Assembly: GCA_022825855.1 (NCBI GenBank)
Contig: JAJDWB010000018.1
Location: 1-64,000 of the forward strand
DNA: 64,000 bases
Direction: 5' to 3'
Source of the DNA: Dehalococcoidia bacterium
GTDB lineage: Bacteria; Chloroflexota; Dehalococcoidia; Bin125
Shown here piece by piece: positions 16,842 to 24,683 of the stretch. The notes beneath the pieces are model-generated. The model saw only the letters and a list, made by a program, of their open reading frames with translations. It was not told where the DNA came from and did no database searches. Within the stretch, counting starts at the first letter, position 1. Each line of letters opens with the position of its first letter. The position numbers were made by a program, and so were the translations under genes.

Positions 16842-19001
16842 GTGTCCGGCAGCATGATCACGAGGCGAGCGATTGAGCGGCCGCAGCCGTCCAGAGCGCG
16901 GCTGGGCAGGCTCGCGCTGGTCTGCGCGGTCGGCCTGGTCTGCCTGGCGGCGCTGGGAGCGGCGCCGGATTGGTTCAGCGGGCAAGAGCGGGCATCGGCT
17001 CAGTCGTCCACAGCGATGGTGCGCGAGGGCGAGATCGGCGATGCGCAGGACGCGGACTGGTACCCGCTGTTCGCGCTGGCCGAGCAGACCTTCTCGCTGA
17101 CGTTGCAGCGGCTGACGCTGCCGGCGGCGGAGCTGACGATCTGGAAGCCGGCCCACGACGGTGAGCCGGCGCAACTGGCGGCGCGCTGGACCAGCGAGGG
17201 GGTCCCGCTGATCTGGACGGCCCCGGAGAGCGGGGCCTGGCGGGCTCGAGTGGTCGGGCTGAATGGCGCCGTCGGCCGGTACCGGCTGACGATCCAGCCG
17301 CACGCAGACGCGATCGGCGCCAACCTGGCGACGGCGCGGCTGTCCTCGTTCGCTGGCGACGGCACGCTGATCGAGCGGTCGGCCATCGACGCTCCGGGCG
17401 ATGTCGACTGGTTCGCGATCCCGATGGCGGCCGGCAATCGTTACCTGGTCTGGTCGCTAACCGGATCGGTGTCGGCGATCTCGGCGGCGATTCGGGAGCC
17501 GGCAGCGGAGTCGTTACGCGATCTGGGAACCAAGGCAGAGGCGTTCAGCGACGTGGTCGAAGTCGGGGAGAGCGGTCTGGCGGTGCTCGCGATCAGGGGC
17601 CGGGAGACCTGGATGCAGGGCAGCTACGCCTTCGGCGTCACGCGCTGGGGATCGGAGCCGGAGCCGGTCGTCCGTCTTCCTGCCGACGACGCGTCGGAGT
17701 TGCAGATCGAATCGATCGCAGCCTGGTCGACAAGCGGCGGTGCGGAGTTCGGATTCCAGGGGAGCTGGGGACCGATCCGGACGAACAGCGGGCTGCGGGT
17801 CTGGATCGACACCGATCCCGGCGTTGGCGACGAGCAGGAGTGGGAGTACCTGCTGCGATCCAACGACGGGCGGCGGATGTCGGTCTGGTCCTTCGCCGAG
17901 GGCCGCTGGATCTCGAGCGCCCACGTGGCGGCTCGCGGGTTCGACACGCTCGTGCTGGCGTGGCAGGGCCGCACCGCAAACGAGCAGATTCGCTGGCAGG
18001 CCAGCCTCAAGAACTCGGACGATCGGTGGACGCTCTCCCGGCCGAGGGTCCTGCACGTGCCTCACCCGCCGCCGGCGCTGCCGGAACCCTGGTTCCAGCG
18101 CGAACGCACCGGCTCCGAGGATCCGCGCTGGCAGCGCGAGCTCAGGGCCGCCGGCGTGGTGGCCGACCTCGACGACGACGCGATCGTGGTGGCGCTTGAC
18201 GCCGGACACGGCGTGGAGTCCGGCGCCTGGGACCACGGTGTGCGCGAGGCCGACTCGAACCTGGCCTTTGCCCTGCGGATCGAGGAGATCCTGGAAGCGC
18301 GCGGCGTCACGGTCGTGCAGACGCGGCGGTCCGGCGGCCGGCCCTATCTGAATCTGGACCGCGCCTTCTGGCGTCCCGATTACCAGGCTCGGGCGGAACT
18401 CGCGCACCTGGCCAGGGCGGACGTCTTCGTCTCGATTCACTCGAACGCCAACTACCTCTTCCCGATCAACGGCCTCGAGGCGTGGTACATGCCCCGCTGG
18501 AACGGGGACGGAGCCAACCTGCGGCTCTCGGAGACGCTCCTGGCGAGCGTGGAGGAAGCGCTGGCCGAGTACGGATACCGGACGACCAGCCTGACCTATG
18601 ACGCGTCCTGCTGGGAAGTGGTCAACGGCGCCTGCGATCCGATCTACGTGCTGGCGCCGTTCCTGCAGATCGACGCCGATGCGGCGCGGCGCTGGGGCAT
18701 CGACCCGGCCGAGCTGGGCCTGTCGCTGGACCCCTACGGCGCGGCCGAGAACGACTGGCTCTGGCGCAACGACATCACGGTCGGCGAGCCGCCGATCGAC
18801 CTGATCCAGCGCGAGACGCAGATCGGGCCGGGCAAGATCGTGCGCGGCAACCTGATGCCGACGACGCTGCTGGAGCTGTTGTACGTCTCCCACGAGCGCG
18901 ACGCCCGCATCCTGCGCGATCCCGCCGCTCGCGAGGTGATCGCTCAGGCGGTCGCCGCGGGCATTCTGGAGTTCCTGGGCGTCGGCGGGCAGTCCGAGTG
19001 A
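16842..19001 (+). CDS. Secreted multidomain N-acetylmuramoyl-L-alanine amidase (Amidase_3)
   Basis: This 719-aa protein cleaves the bond between muramic acid and the stem peptide. A signal peptide or membrane anchor covers about residues 23-50. Two beta-sandwich domains resembling PPC-type modules follow (about 57-150 and 160-270), then a third beta-rich domain resembling DOMON (about 280-400). The zinc amidase domain has H456 in DAGHG, E469, H533 in SIHSN, and the catalytic E678. All four are present, so it should be active. The catalytic domain has a long insertion (about 545-660) relative to AmiC-type enzymes. The GTG start is uncertain; an ATG lies at 16854. Confidence 0.85.
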   Translation: MSGSMITRRAIERPQPSRARLGRLALVCAVGLVCLAALGAAPDWFSGQERASAQSSTAMVREGEIGDAQDADWYPLFALAEQTFSLTLQRLTLPAAELTIWKPAHDGEPAQLAARWTSEGVPLIWTAPESGAWRARVVGLNGAVGRYRLTIQPHADAIGANLATARLSSFAGDGTLIERSAIDAPGDVDWFAIPMAAGNRYLVWSLTGSVSAISAAIREPAAESLRDLGTKAEAFSDVVEVGESGLAVLAIRGRETWMQGSYAFGVTRWGSEPEPVVRLPADDASELQIESIAAWSTSGGAEFGFQGSWGPIRTNSGLRVWIDTDPGVGDEQEWEYLLRSNDGRRMSVWSFAEGRWISSAHVAARGFDTLVLAWQGRTANEQIRWQASLKNSDDRWTLSRPRVLHVPHPPPALPEPWFQRERTGSEDPRWQRELRAAGVVADLDDDAIVVALDAGHGVESGAWDHGVREADSNLAFALRIEEILEARGVTVVQTRRSGGRPYLNLDRAFWRPDYQARAELAHLARADVFVSIHSNANYLFPINGLEAWYMPRWNGDGANLRLSETLLASVEEALAEYGYRTTSLTYDASCWEVVNGACDPIYVLAPFLQIDADAARRWGIDPAELGLSLDPYGAAENDWLWRNDITVGEPPIDLIQRETQIGPGKIVRGNLMPTTLLELLYVSHERDARILRDPAAREVIAQAVAAGILEFLGVGGQSE

Positions 19002-19100
19002 TCGCAGGTGGGTGGTGGCGGCGCGCCGATGTCTTCGATTCATCACTTCGGTGCGGCGGCGGACGCGAAGCGGCAAGTGCGTTACATGCTGTCTGAGACC

Positions 19101-19154
19101 TTGTGAACTTGTGATTCGACTCACGAATTGACCGGGGGAACAGCCCTCTACATT
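19101..19154 (+). promoter_or_regulatory. Operator-like repeats and possible promoter upstream of the VOC array
   Basis: TTGTGA occurs twice 8 nt apart (19101 and 19109). The second copy pairs with TCACGAA (19121-19127) across 6 nt as an imperfect inverted repeat. TTGACC (19128-19133) and TACATT (19149-19154) follow with a 15-nt spacer, somewhat short for a standard promoter. These sit about 50-100 nt before the first VOC gene and could control the array. Rest of 19002-19203 shows no gene. Confidence 0.3.
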
Positions 19155-19203
19155 CGATCTCAGAGCACCTGCTCGACGTTGCACCCATGGAGAGGACATT
19201 GAC

Positions 19204-19686
19204 ATGGTCGATGCACAAGTCGTGAGCCGGGAACGGACCGCCGTCGAAACGGAAGTCGACCGCCAGGGCGTGTTCCCCTACCTGATCTACAAGCACGCGC
19301 CCGAGGCGATCGACTGGCTCGGCCGCGCGTTCGGGTTCACTCCCGACGAGGTCCTGTCGATCCCCGACGGCCGGGTCGCCCACGCCGCGCTTTCGCTGGA
19401 CGGCCAGGTCGTGATGCTCTCGTCCAGGCTGGAGCGGTACGTCAACCGAGCCGCCAAGCCGGGCGCGTACTCGATCTCGCGGATTCACGTCCGGGTCGAC
19501 AATGTCGACGCGCACTACGAACGCGCGGTGTCCGAAGGAGCCGGGATCATCTTGCCGCTCGACGACCAGTTCTGGGGTCTGCGCGAGTATCACGCGCTGG
19601 ACCTGGAGGGCCACTGGTGGAGCTTCTTCGAGCGGATCCGGTCGGTGCCCCAGGAGGAAGTCCGGAAAGAGTTGCTCAGGTGGTGA
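19204..19686 (+). CDS. VOC/glyoxalase superfamily protein, array copy 1
   Basis: This 160-aa protein has the paired beta-alpha-beta fold of the vicinal oxygen chelate superfamily, PhnB-like subtype: FPYLIYKHAPEAIDWLGRAF near the N-terminus and a closing DLEGHWWSFFE. Members include glyoxalases, dioxygenases and antibiotic-binding proteins; which one applies here is not evident. It is the first of five tandem paralogs and has an extra N-terminal 17 residues. The other four share the DQF(W/Y) and D(L/P)EG..W motifs. It is separated from copy 2 by 94 bp, a larger gap than among the others. Confidence 0.85.
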   Translation: MVDAQVVSRERTAVETEVDRQGVFPYLIYKHAPEAIDWLGRAFGFTPDEVLSIPDGRVAHAALSLDGQVVMLSSRLERYVNRAAKPGAYSISRIHVRVDNVDAHYERAVSEGAGIILPLDDQFWGLREYHALDLEGHWWSFFERIRSVPQEEVRKELLRW

Positions 19687-19780
19687 GGGCATATCCCGGA
19701 CCGCTTGCCTATTCGAACATATATGCGCTACCGTAGACGGCGATCGCGCGATCCGAGGACTCGAGGATGAGGGGCACGCG

Positions 19781-20245
19781 ATGGCGGACTACGGGGAGTT
19801 GGGTCATCAGCGCATCGTGCCGGCGCTCACCTATGCCGATGCGCCGGCGGCGATTGAATGGCTCTGCCGCGTGTTCGGGTTCGAGGAGATTCGGAGGATG
19901 GAGGTCGGCGACGGCCGCATCGGCAATGCCGCGCTCAGCTTCAACGGCGAGCAGATCATGCTCGCCTCGCCGTTCGACGAGGCGGGCACGAAGTCGCCCC
20001 GCGAATTGCCCGCGCTGCATCAACAGATCACGGTCTACGTGGACGATGTCGACGCGCACTTCGCCCGTGCGCAGGCCGAGGGCGCCGAGATCCTGGCCGA
20101 GCCGGCGGACCAGTTCTGGGGCGCGCGCAACTACTGGGTCCAGGACCTCGAGGGTCATCGTTGGACCTTCCAGCAGCAGCTCAGGCAGGTACCGGATCAC
20201 GAGTCGGCGGCCGAGATGCTGAAGATCGCAAGCGACGAAGGCTGA
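19781..20245 (+). CDS. VOC/glyoxalase superfamily protein, array copy 2
   Basis: This 154-aa single-domain VOC paralog contains RIVPALTYADAPAAIEWLCR near its start, VDDVDAHFARA in the middle and DLEGHRWTFQQ at the end. It aligns with its neighbours over the full length. The start is the ATG at 19781 with GAGGGG-like bases upstream; earlier in-frame codons would overlap copy 1. The stop is 2 nt before the start of copy 3, so copies 2-5 are probably one transcript. Confidence 0.85.
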   Translation: MADYGELGHQRIVPALTYADAPAAIEWLCRVFGFEEIRRMEVGDGRIGNAALSFNGEQIMLASPFDEAGTKSPRELPALHQQITVYVDDVDAHFARAQAEGAEILAEPADQFWGARNYWVQDLEGHRWTFQQQLRQVPDHESAAEMLKIASDEG

Positions 20246-20247
20246 CG

Positions 20248-20670
20248 ATGGCGGAATCGCAGCGAGTCTTCCCCTACCTGGCCTACGAGGACGCCGATGC
20301 AGCAATCGAGTGGTTGTGCCGCGTGTTCGGATTCGAGCGGGTGGACGTGCAGACGATTCCCGACGGGCGGGTGGTCCACGCGGCGCTGTCGCTCGACGGC
20401 GCGCAGGTGATGCTGGCCTCGCTGTTCGAGGGCGGCGGGTACTGCTCGGCGAACGCGCTGGACGAGTTGCCCAGCCATGTGCTGATCCATGTCGATGATG
20501 TCGATGCGCACTTCCATCGGGCCGAGGCGGCGGGCGCGGCGATACGCTATGGACCAGTCGACCAGCCCTGGGGCGCTCGATTGTATGAAGCCACCGACCC
20601 GGAAGGTCATCGCTGGGCCTTCATGCAGCCGCAGGACGACGCCGGCGCCCAGGCAGAAGCGAATGAGTGA
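20248..20670 (+). CDS. VOC/glyoxalase superfamily protein, array copy 3
   Basis: This 140-aa VOC paralog begins 2 nt after copy 2 and contains VFPYLAYEDADAAIEWLCRV, VDDVDAHFHRA and DPEGHRWAFMQ. It differs in having DQPWGARLYEATDPEG where copies 4 and 5 have DQFYGDRTYRAVDPEG, i.e. a Tyr-Glu in place of the Arg-Ala segment, which may shift ligand or metal binding. Its ligand is unknown. Confidence 0.85.
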   Translation: MAESQRVFPYLAYEDADAAIEWLCRVFGFERVDVQTIPDGRVVHAALSLDGAQVMLASLFEGGGYCSANALDELPSHVLIHVDDVDAHFHRAEAAGAAIRYGPVDQPWGARLYEATDPEGHRWAFMQPQDDAGAQAEANE

Positions 20671-20682
20671 GAGGAAGCGATC

Positions 20683-21144
20683 ATGGTCCAGAACCCACCG
20701 GAGGGCAGCCAACGCATCCTGCCCTACCTGAACTACGCCGACGCGCCGGCCGTGATCGAGTTTCTCAAGACCGCCTTCGGCTTCGAGCAGGGGCTGCTGC
20801 TGGAGATGCCCGACGGGAGCGTCGGACACTGCGAGCTGCAGATGAACGGCGAGACGCTGATGCTCGCCAGCGCCTTCCCCGAGATCGGCCTGAGCAGCCC
20901 GCAGGCGCTCGGCGGCGTCCACGCGCAGGTGGTCGTCTACGTGGATGACCTCGACGCCCATTGCGAACGGGCGCGCGAGGCCGGCGCCGAGATTACCCAG
21001 GAGCCCGCCGACCAGTTCTACGGCGACCGTACCTACCGTGCGGTCGATCCGGAGGGCGTCGGCTGGGACTTCCACCAGCACGTCCGCGACGTGACGCCGG
21101 AAGAAATGGCCGCAGCGATGGCCGACATGGATTCAAGGGAGTAA
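20683..21144 (+). CDS. VOC/glyoxalase superfamily protein, array copy 4
   Basis: This 153-aa VOC paralog follows copy 3 by 12 nt and contains ILPYLNYADAPAVIEFLKTA, VDDLDAHCERA and the DQFYGDRTYRAVDPEG stretch. Copies 4 and 5 are the most alike pair in the array and share this exact 16-residue segment, so they look like the most recent duplication. It is closest to PhnB-like glyoxalases (often annotated as bleomycin-resistance-like). Confidence 0.85.
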   Translation: MVQNPPEGSQRILPYLNYADAPAVIEFLKTAFGFEQGLLLEMPDGSVGHCELQMNGETLMLASAFPEIGLSSPQALGGVHAQVVVYVDDLDAHCERAREAGAEITQEPADQFYGDRTYRAVDPEGVGWDFHQHVRDVTPEEMAAAMADMDSRE

Positions 21145-21148
21145 CACA

Positions 21149-21610
21149 ATGGCGGACCAACCTGACCTGAGCGCCGGGCGACGACAGCGAATCGTGCCGG
21201 CGCTGTCCTACGACGACGCGCCGGCAATCATCGAGTTCCTCTGCCGCGCGTTTGGATTCGAAGAGCGCTTCAGGCTCGACATGCCCGACGGCAGCATCGG
21301 CCACGCCTCGCTGGTTTACGGCGGCGAAGAGGTGACGCTGGCCACGGCCTATCCGGAGGGCGGACTCGGCGGTCCCGGCCGTCTGCCGCACCTGCACGCG
21401 AGCGTGATGGTCTACGTCGACGACGTCGACGCGCATCACGCCCAGGCCGCGGCCGAAGGCGCGACGATCCTGCAGGAGCCCGAGGACCAGTTCTACGGCG
21501 ACCGCACCTACCGCGCCGTCGATCCCGAGGGCGGCAACTGGTGGTTCCACCAGGAGGTAACGGTCGTCAGCAGCGAGGAAGCGCAGGCTGCGATCGACGC
21601 GATGGAGTGA
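21149..21610 (+). CDS. VOC/glyoxalase superfamily protein, array copy 5
   Basis: This 153-aa VOC paralog starts 4 nt after the stop of copy 4. It contains RIVPALSYDDAPAIIEFLCR, VDDVDAHHAQA and DQFYGDRTYRAVDPEG. The C-terminal helix ends SSEEAQAAIDAME, similar to copy 4's TPEEMAAAMADMD, which supports their recent common origin. It converges on the PPOX gene at 21614 with a 3-bp gap and no obvious terminator. Confidence 0.85.
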   Translation: MADQPDLSAGRRQRIVPALSYDDAPAIIEFLCRAFGFEERFRLDMPDGSIGHASLVYGGEEVTLATAYPEGGLGGPGRLPHLHASVMVYVDDVDAHHAQAAAEGATILQEPEDQFYGDRTYRAVDPEGGNWWFHQEVTVVSSEEAQAAIDAME

Positions 21611-21613
21611 GCC

Positions 21614-22438
21614 TCAGCCGACCCGGTGCGTGGTCTCCACGCGGATCGCGACGCTGTTCATCTCGCTCACGTCCATCGGGAACTCGTCCAGCTTCCAGTA
21701 GAGCCGGGTCAGCTCGTTGGCCATCTGACGCCCGTCGATCGGCGTGATCTCCGCGCGTCCGCGCAGTTCCGTGTAGCGGTAGGGGTCAGCCTCGTCGTGA
21801 ATGCTGACCGCGATTGCGGGGTTGTTGCGCAGGTGCCGGGTCTTGAGCGTCTCGGCCGAAGTCCAGAACTCGATGTCGTGCTCGCCGCCGCCCTCGGGCC
21901 GGCGATGCCAGACGACCGACGAGCGCGGCTGACCGGTCGAGCTGACCGTGGCGACGTGGGCGAAGTGCGGCGGCATCAGCAGGTCGGAGCCGGCGGCGGG
22001 CGTCTCGACCGAGGGCGGCTGCTCGCCGCCGTTGGGCAACGTCACGCGGTCGATCTCGACGGTCACGTGCCAGCCGGCCGGGTCGTCGCCCTTGAACGGG
22101 TAGTCGCGGCCCATGTACTGGTTGGAGATCGCGTCCAGCTCGTCCCAAGATGAGCGCGGTTCGAACGATGCGGTGCCGACGATCTCGAGCATCCGATACG
22201 GATCCTCGGCGCCGTGGATCGAAAGCGCCACGCGCGGCTCGCGCTGCATGTTCAGCGACTTGCGGTAGCGCAGTCCGGTGACGAAGAAGATCGACTCGAC
22301 CGCGCCATCGGCCGAGATTCGCTCCGGCCGGATCCAGATCGGCGAGGACTGGGGCGAGCCGTCGCGGTTGACCGTGACGAGGTGAGCAAAGTTGGGGGCG
22401 CCGACCAGGTCGGCGTGTTCGGCGGGGACGGAGGCCAT
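21614..22438 (-). CDS. PPOX-type split-barrel protein, two fused domains (possibly F420- or FMN-dependent)
   Basis: This 274-aa protein is a tandem fusion of two split-barrel domains of the pyridoxamine-phosphate-oxidase-like family. Domain 1 (about 1-140) contains FAHLVTVNRDGSPQSSPIWI, and domain 2 (about 155-274) contains FAHVATVSSTGQPRSSVVWH. The second half is an internal duplicate of the first. Such proteins bind FMN or F420 and often reduce small molecules; a substrate cannot be named. A single-domain relative is at 61930. A strong hairpin (22470-22495) separates it from the upstream ThDP enzyme, so it likely has its own promoter. Confidence 0.85.
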   Translation of the reverse strand: MASVPAEHADLVGAPNFAHLVTVNRDGSPQSSPIWIRPERISADGAVESIFFVTGLRYRKSLNMQREPRVALSIHGAEDPYRMLEIVGTASFEPRSSWDELDAISNQYMGRDYPFKGDDPAGWHVTVEIDRVTLPNGGEQPPSVETPAAGSDLLMPPHFAHVATVSSTGQPRSSVVWHRRPEGGGEHDIEFWTSAETLKTRHLRNNPAIAVSIHDEADPYRYTELRGRAEITPIDGRQMANELTRLYWKLDEFPMDVSEMNSVAIRVETTHRVG

Positions 22439-22469
22439 GATTCGACTCCAGTGCTGCGTGAAACGTGAC

Positions 22470-22495
22470 AGGGGCGGGACCGGTGTCCCGCCCCT
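22470..22495 (-). terminator. Perfect 11-bp stem-loop after the ThDP enzyme gene
   Basis: AGGGGCGGGAC and its exact complement enclose a CGGT loop between the minus-strand stop of the ThDP enzyme (22534) and the start of the PPOX gene (22438). It is a good terminator candidate for the ThDP gene although a T-tract is missing. Confidence 0.6.
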
Positions 22496-22533
22496 GAGCC
22501 TATGCCAATCGACCGGCCGAGTGAGCGGCCGAG

Positions 22534-24177
22534 CTATCGGCTGAGGGTGGCCGAGTATCCGCCGAAGCGGGCCTGGCCGGGCATTGCGTGCTGCTCAACC
22601 TCGACGTTGACCACGGCCGGCAGGCCGGATTCCATCGCGCGCTCGATCGCCGGGCCGATCTCCTCGGGCTCGGTCACGTGCTCGCCGTGACCGCCCAGGG
22701 CGACCGCGATGTCCTCGTAGCGCTGGCCGTAACCCAACGGCCGGCCGGGCGTGTCGTTCGAGCCCGCCGTCCAGCCGGCGTTGTTGGAGATCACGATCAC
22801 GCCCGGCAGGTTGTGCCGGACCATCGTGTCGATCTCCTGGACGTTCATCAGGAACGAGCCGTCGCCGACGAAGCCGATCACCTGCCGCTCGGGCGCGGCC
22901 GCCTTGGCGCCGAGCACGAAGGGCAGACCCACGCCCATGCAGCCGTTGGGGCCGGGGTTGAGCCGGCCGCCCTCGGCATAGGAGGGGATGTACTGCCGGG
23001 CAAAGGCGAGCGTCGCGTTGCCGTCGACGCAGACGATCGCGTCGCGGTCCATGCGCTGTACGACCTCGTCGGCCAGGCGCAGCGGGTGGATCGGCACGGT
23101 CGACGAATGCGCAATCTCAAGCGATTGCTGGCGTCGGTTGTCGTCCGACTCGCGCAGGTCGGCCACCCAGTCGGTCGGCGGCGAGAGGTTGGCCTCCCTG
23201 GCTGCAGCCGTCAGCGCGACCAGCGCGCGCTTGGCGTCGGCAACCATGCCGACCGCCGCTTCCTTGTTGTGGCCGATCTCGGTCGGGTCGGTGTCGACGT
23301 GGATCACCTTGAGGTCCGGCGCCCAGCGCGGCGGCAGGCCCGAGCCGACGACGAAGTTGAGCCTCGTGCCCACGACCAGCGCCACATCGGCCTCGCGGAA
23401 GGCCTTCGAGCGGGCGGCGATGAAGCACAGGTCGTGGTCCTCGGGCACCACGCCGCGGCCCTGCGGCGTCGTGTAGAAGGGAATGCCGGTCGCTTCGACG
23501 AATTCCTGCAGCTCGGCCGAGGCATCGGACCAGAAGATGCCGGTGCCGGTCAGCACGATGGGGCGCTGGGCATTGGACAGCAATTCGATTGCCTGCTTGA
23601 CCTCGTCCGGGTCGGCGCCGGGGCGCGAGCGCGCGGCGCTCGCGTCGGGGAACCAGACGGCCTCGTCGTCCGACTGCTGGTAGAGCGTGTCGCCGGGCAG
23701 GTCGAGGTAGGTCGGTCCGGGCTTCGGTCCCTGCGACTCTCGGTAGGCGAGGTTGAAAAACTCCGGCATCCGCGCCGAGTGCGTGACGCGGCTGGCCCAG
23801 CGCGTGACCGGCACCGCCATCGCGAGCTGGTCATACTCCTGGAAGTCGTCGCGCTCGAACGACGAGAACGCCGCCGCGCCGCCCAGGGCGACCATCGGCA
23901 CGCCATCGAGATAAGCGTTGGCGACGCCGGTCAGCAGGTTGGTCGTCGCCGGTCCGGAGGCGGCCATGCAGACGCCGGGCACGCGCTTGACGCGGGCGTA
24001 TCCGTGCGCCGCCATCGCGGCGCCCTGTTCGTGACGGCAATCGATCGTGCGAATGCCGTGCTCGGCGGCAAAGCCGGCCGCTTCGATGATCGGTCCGCCC
24101 ATGATGTAGAAGAGGTCCTCGACGCCTTCATTGACCATCTGTCGGGCGAGCAGTTCGGAACCCATCTGCTCAGGCAT
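22534..24177 (-). CDS. Thiamine-diphosphate-dependent enzyme (acetolactate synthase/oxalyl-CoA decarboxylase-like)
   Basis: This 547-aa protein has the three-domain ThDP fold: PYR domain (about 1-170) with the catalytic Glu50 in CRHEQGAAMAAHGYAR, a central domain (about 190-320) and the PP domain with GDGSFLMNVQE and a SNN end, the ThDP/Mg motif. It is related to acetolactate synthase, benzoylformate decarboxylase and oxalyl-CoA decarboxylase. There is no small regulatory subunit gene (ilvN) nearby and no ilv genes, so biosynthetic acetolactate synthase is unlikely. The most specific call supported is a catabolic C-C lyase or decarboxylase. The ABM gene upstream is on the same strand but a hairpin (24203-24223) lies between them. 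Confidence 0.85.
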   Translation of the reverse strand: MPEQMGSELLARQMVNEGVEDLFYIMGGPIIEAAGFAAEHGIRTIDCRHEQGAAMAAHGYARVKRVPGVCMAASGPATTNLLTGVANAYLDGVPMVALGGAAAFSSFERDDFQEYDQLAMAVPVTRWASRVTHSARMPEFFNLAYRESQGPKPGPTYLDLPGDTLYQQSDDEAVWFPDASAARSRPGADPDEVKQAIELLSNAQRPIVLTGTGIFWSDASAELQEFVEATGIPFYTTPQGRGVVPEDHDLCFIAARSKAFREADVALVVGTRLNFVVGSGLPPRWAPDLKVIHVDTDPTEIGHNKEAAVGMVADAKRALVALTAAAREANLSPPTDWVADLRESDDNRRQQSLEIAHSSTVPIHPLRLADEVVQRMDRDAIVCVDGNATLAFARQYIPSYAEGGRLNPGPNGCMGVGLPFVLGAKAAAPERQVIGFVGDGSFLMNVQEIDTMVRHNLPGVIVISNNAGWTAGSNDTPGRPLGYGQRYEDIAVALGGHGEHVTEPEEIGPAIERAMESGLPAVVNVEVEQHAMPGQARFGGYSATLSR

Positions 24178-24202
24178 GTGGTGGTCCTTTCCAAGAAATC
24201 CC

Positions 24203-24223
24203 GCTCCCCCTTCCAGGGGGAGC
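24203..24223 (-). terminator. 8-bp stem-loop between the ABM and ThDP genes
   Basis: GCTCCCCC and its exact complement enclose a TTCCA loop. It lies after the ABM gene stop (24271, minus strand) and 26 nt before the ThDP start (24177). It may terminate the ABM transcript or attenuate the next gene. Together with the flanking GCTGAGGGGGTCCT it resembles a dispersed intergenic repeat, but no second copy is in the window. Confidence 0.4.
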
Positions 24224-24270
24224 TGCCGAAGGCTGAGGGGGTCCTCTGCCTGTTGCCTACTGATCCTGAG

Positions 24271-24561
24271 CTAGTCGGGCACCTCATAGCGGTGCAGGAC
24301 CGGCCGCGCGGTGGTGAACTCGCGAATGCCGGCCATGCCCGCCATCGCTTCGGAGGTGCCGTGGGCGGTGAGGTCCTCCTCGGTCGCCCAGTTCTCGAAG
24401 AGCAGATAGCGAGTGTCGTCCTCGACCGAGCGGAACAGGTCGTAGTTGTTGCAACCCGCGTCTTCCGCCTTGACCTTGGCCGTGGCGCCCGCCATGAAGG
24501 CCTCGAAGGCGTCGTTCTGGCCCTCGCCGATCGTGAATTCCACCGTCAAACCGATTGCCAT
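24271..24561 (-). CDS. Antibiotic biosynthesis monooxygenase (ABM)-domain protein
   Basis: This 96-aa protein is a single ferredoxin-like ABM domain. It has the initial beta strand GLTVEFTIGEGQ, the CNNYDLFRSVEDD turn and YLLFENWATEEDLTAH, which match putative quinol monooxygenases such as YgiN. Family members act on quinols or polyketide-like substrates without cofactors, but many are of unknown function. It is divergent from the SDR pair at 24684 and is probably transcribed from the same 120-bp intergenic region in the opposite direction. Confidence 0.8.
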   Translation of the reverse strand: MAIGLTVEFTIGEGQNDAFEAFMAGATAKVKAEDAGCNNYDLFRSVEDDTRYLLFENWATEEDLTAHGTSEAMAGMAGIREFTTARPVLHRYEVPD

Positions 24562-24683
24562 ATTCAGCTCCGTTCAGGACTCTGCGCGAAGCGGCGAGCG
24601 CCGCATCGAGTGTGGACGTGTTCGGGCAACATGTTAGCGCTCGCCGGCCCCGAGCACGCGCAAGCACGCCGTACACTGCCGAC

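Noticed and set aside
22534-24177. Biosynthetic acetolactate synthase (IlvB)
   Set aside because: No small subunit or other ilv genes are near, and the protein could equally be an oxalyl-CoA or benzoylformate decarboxylase relative.
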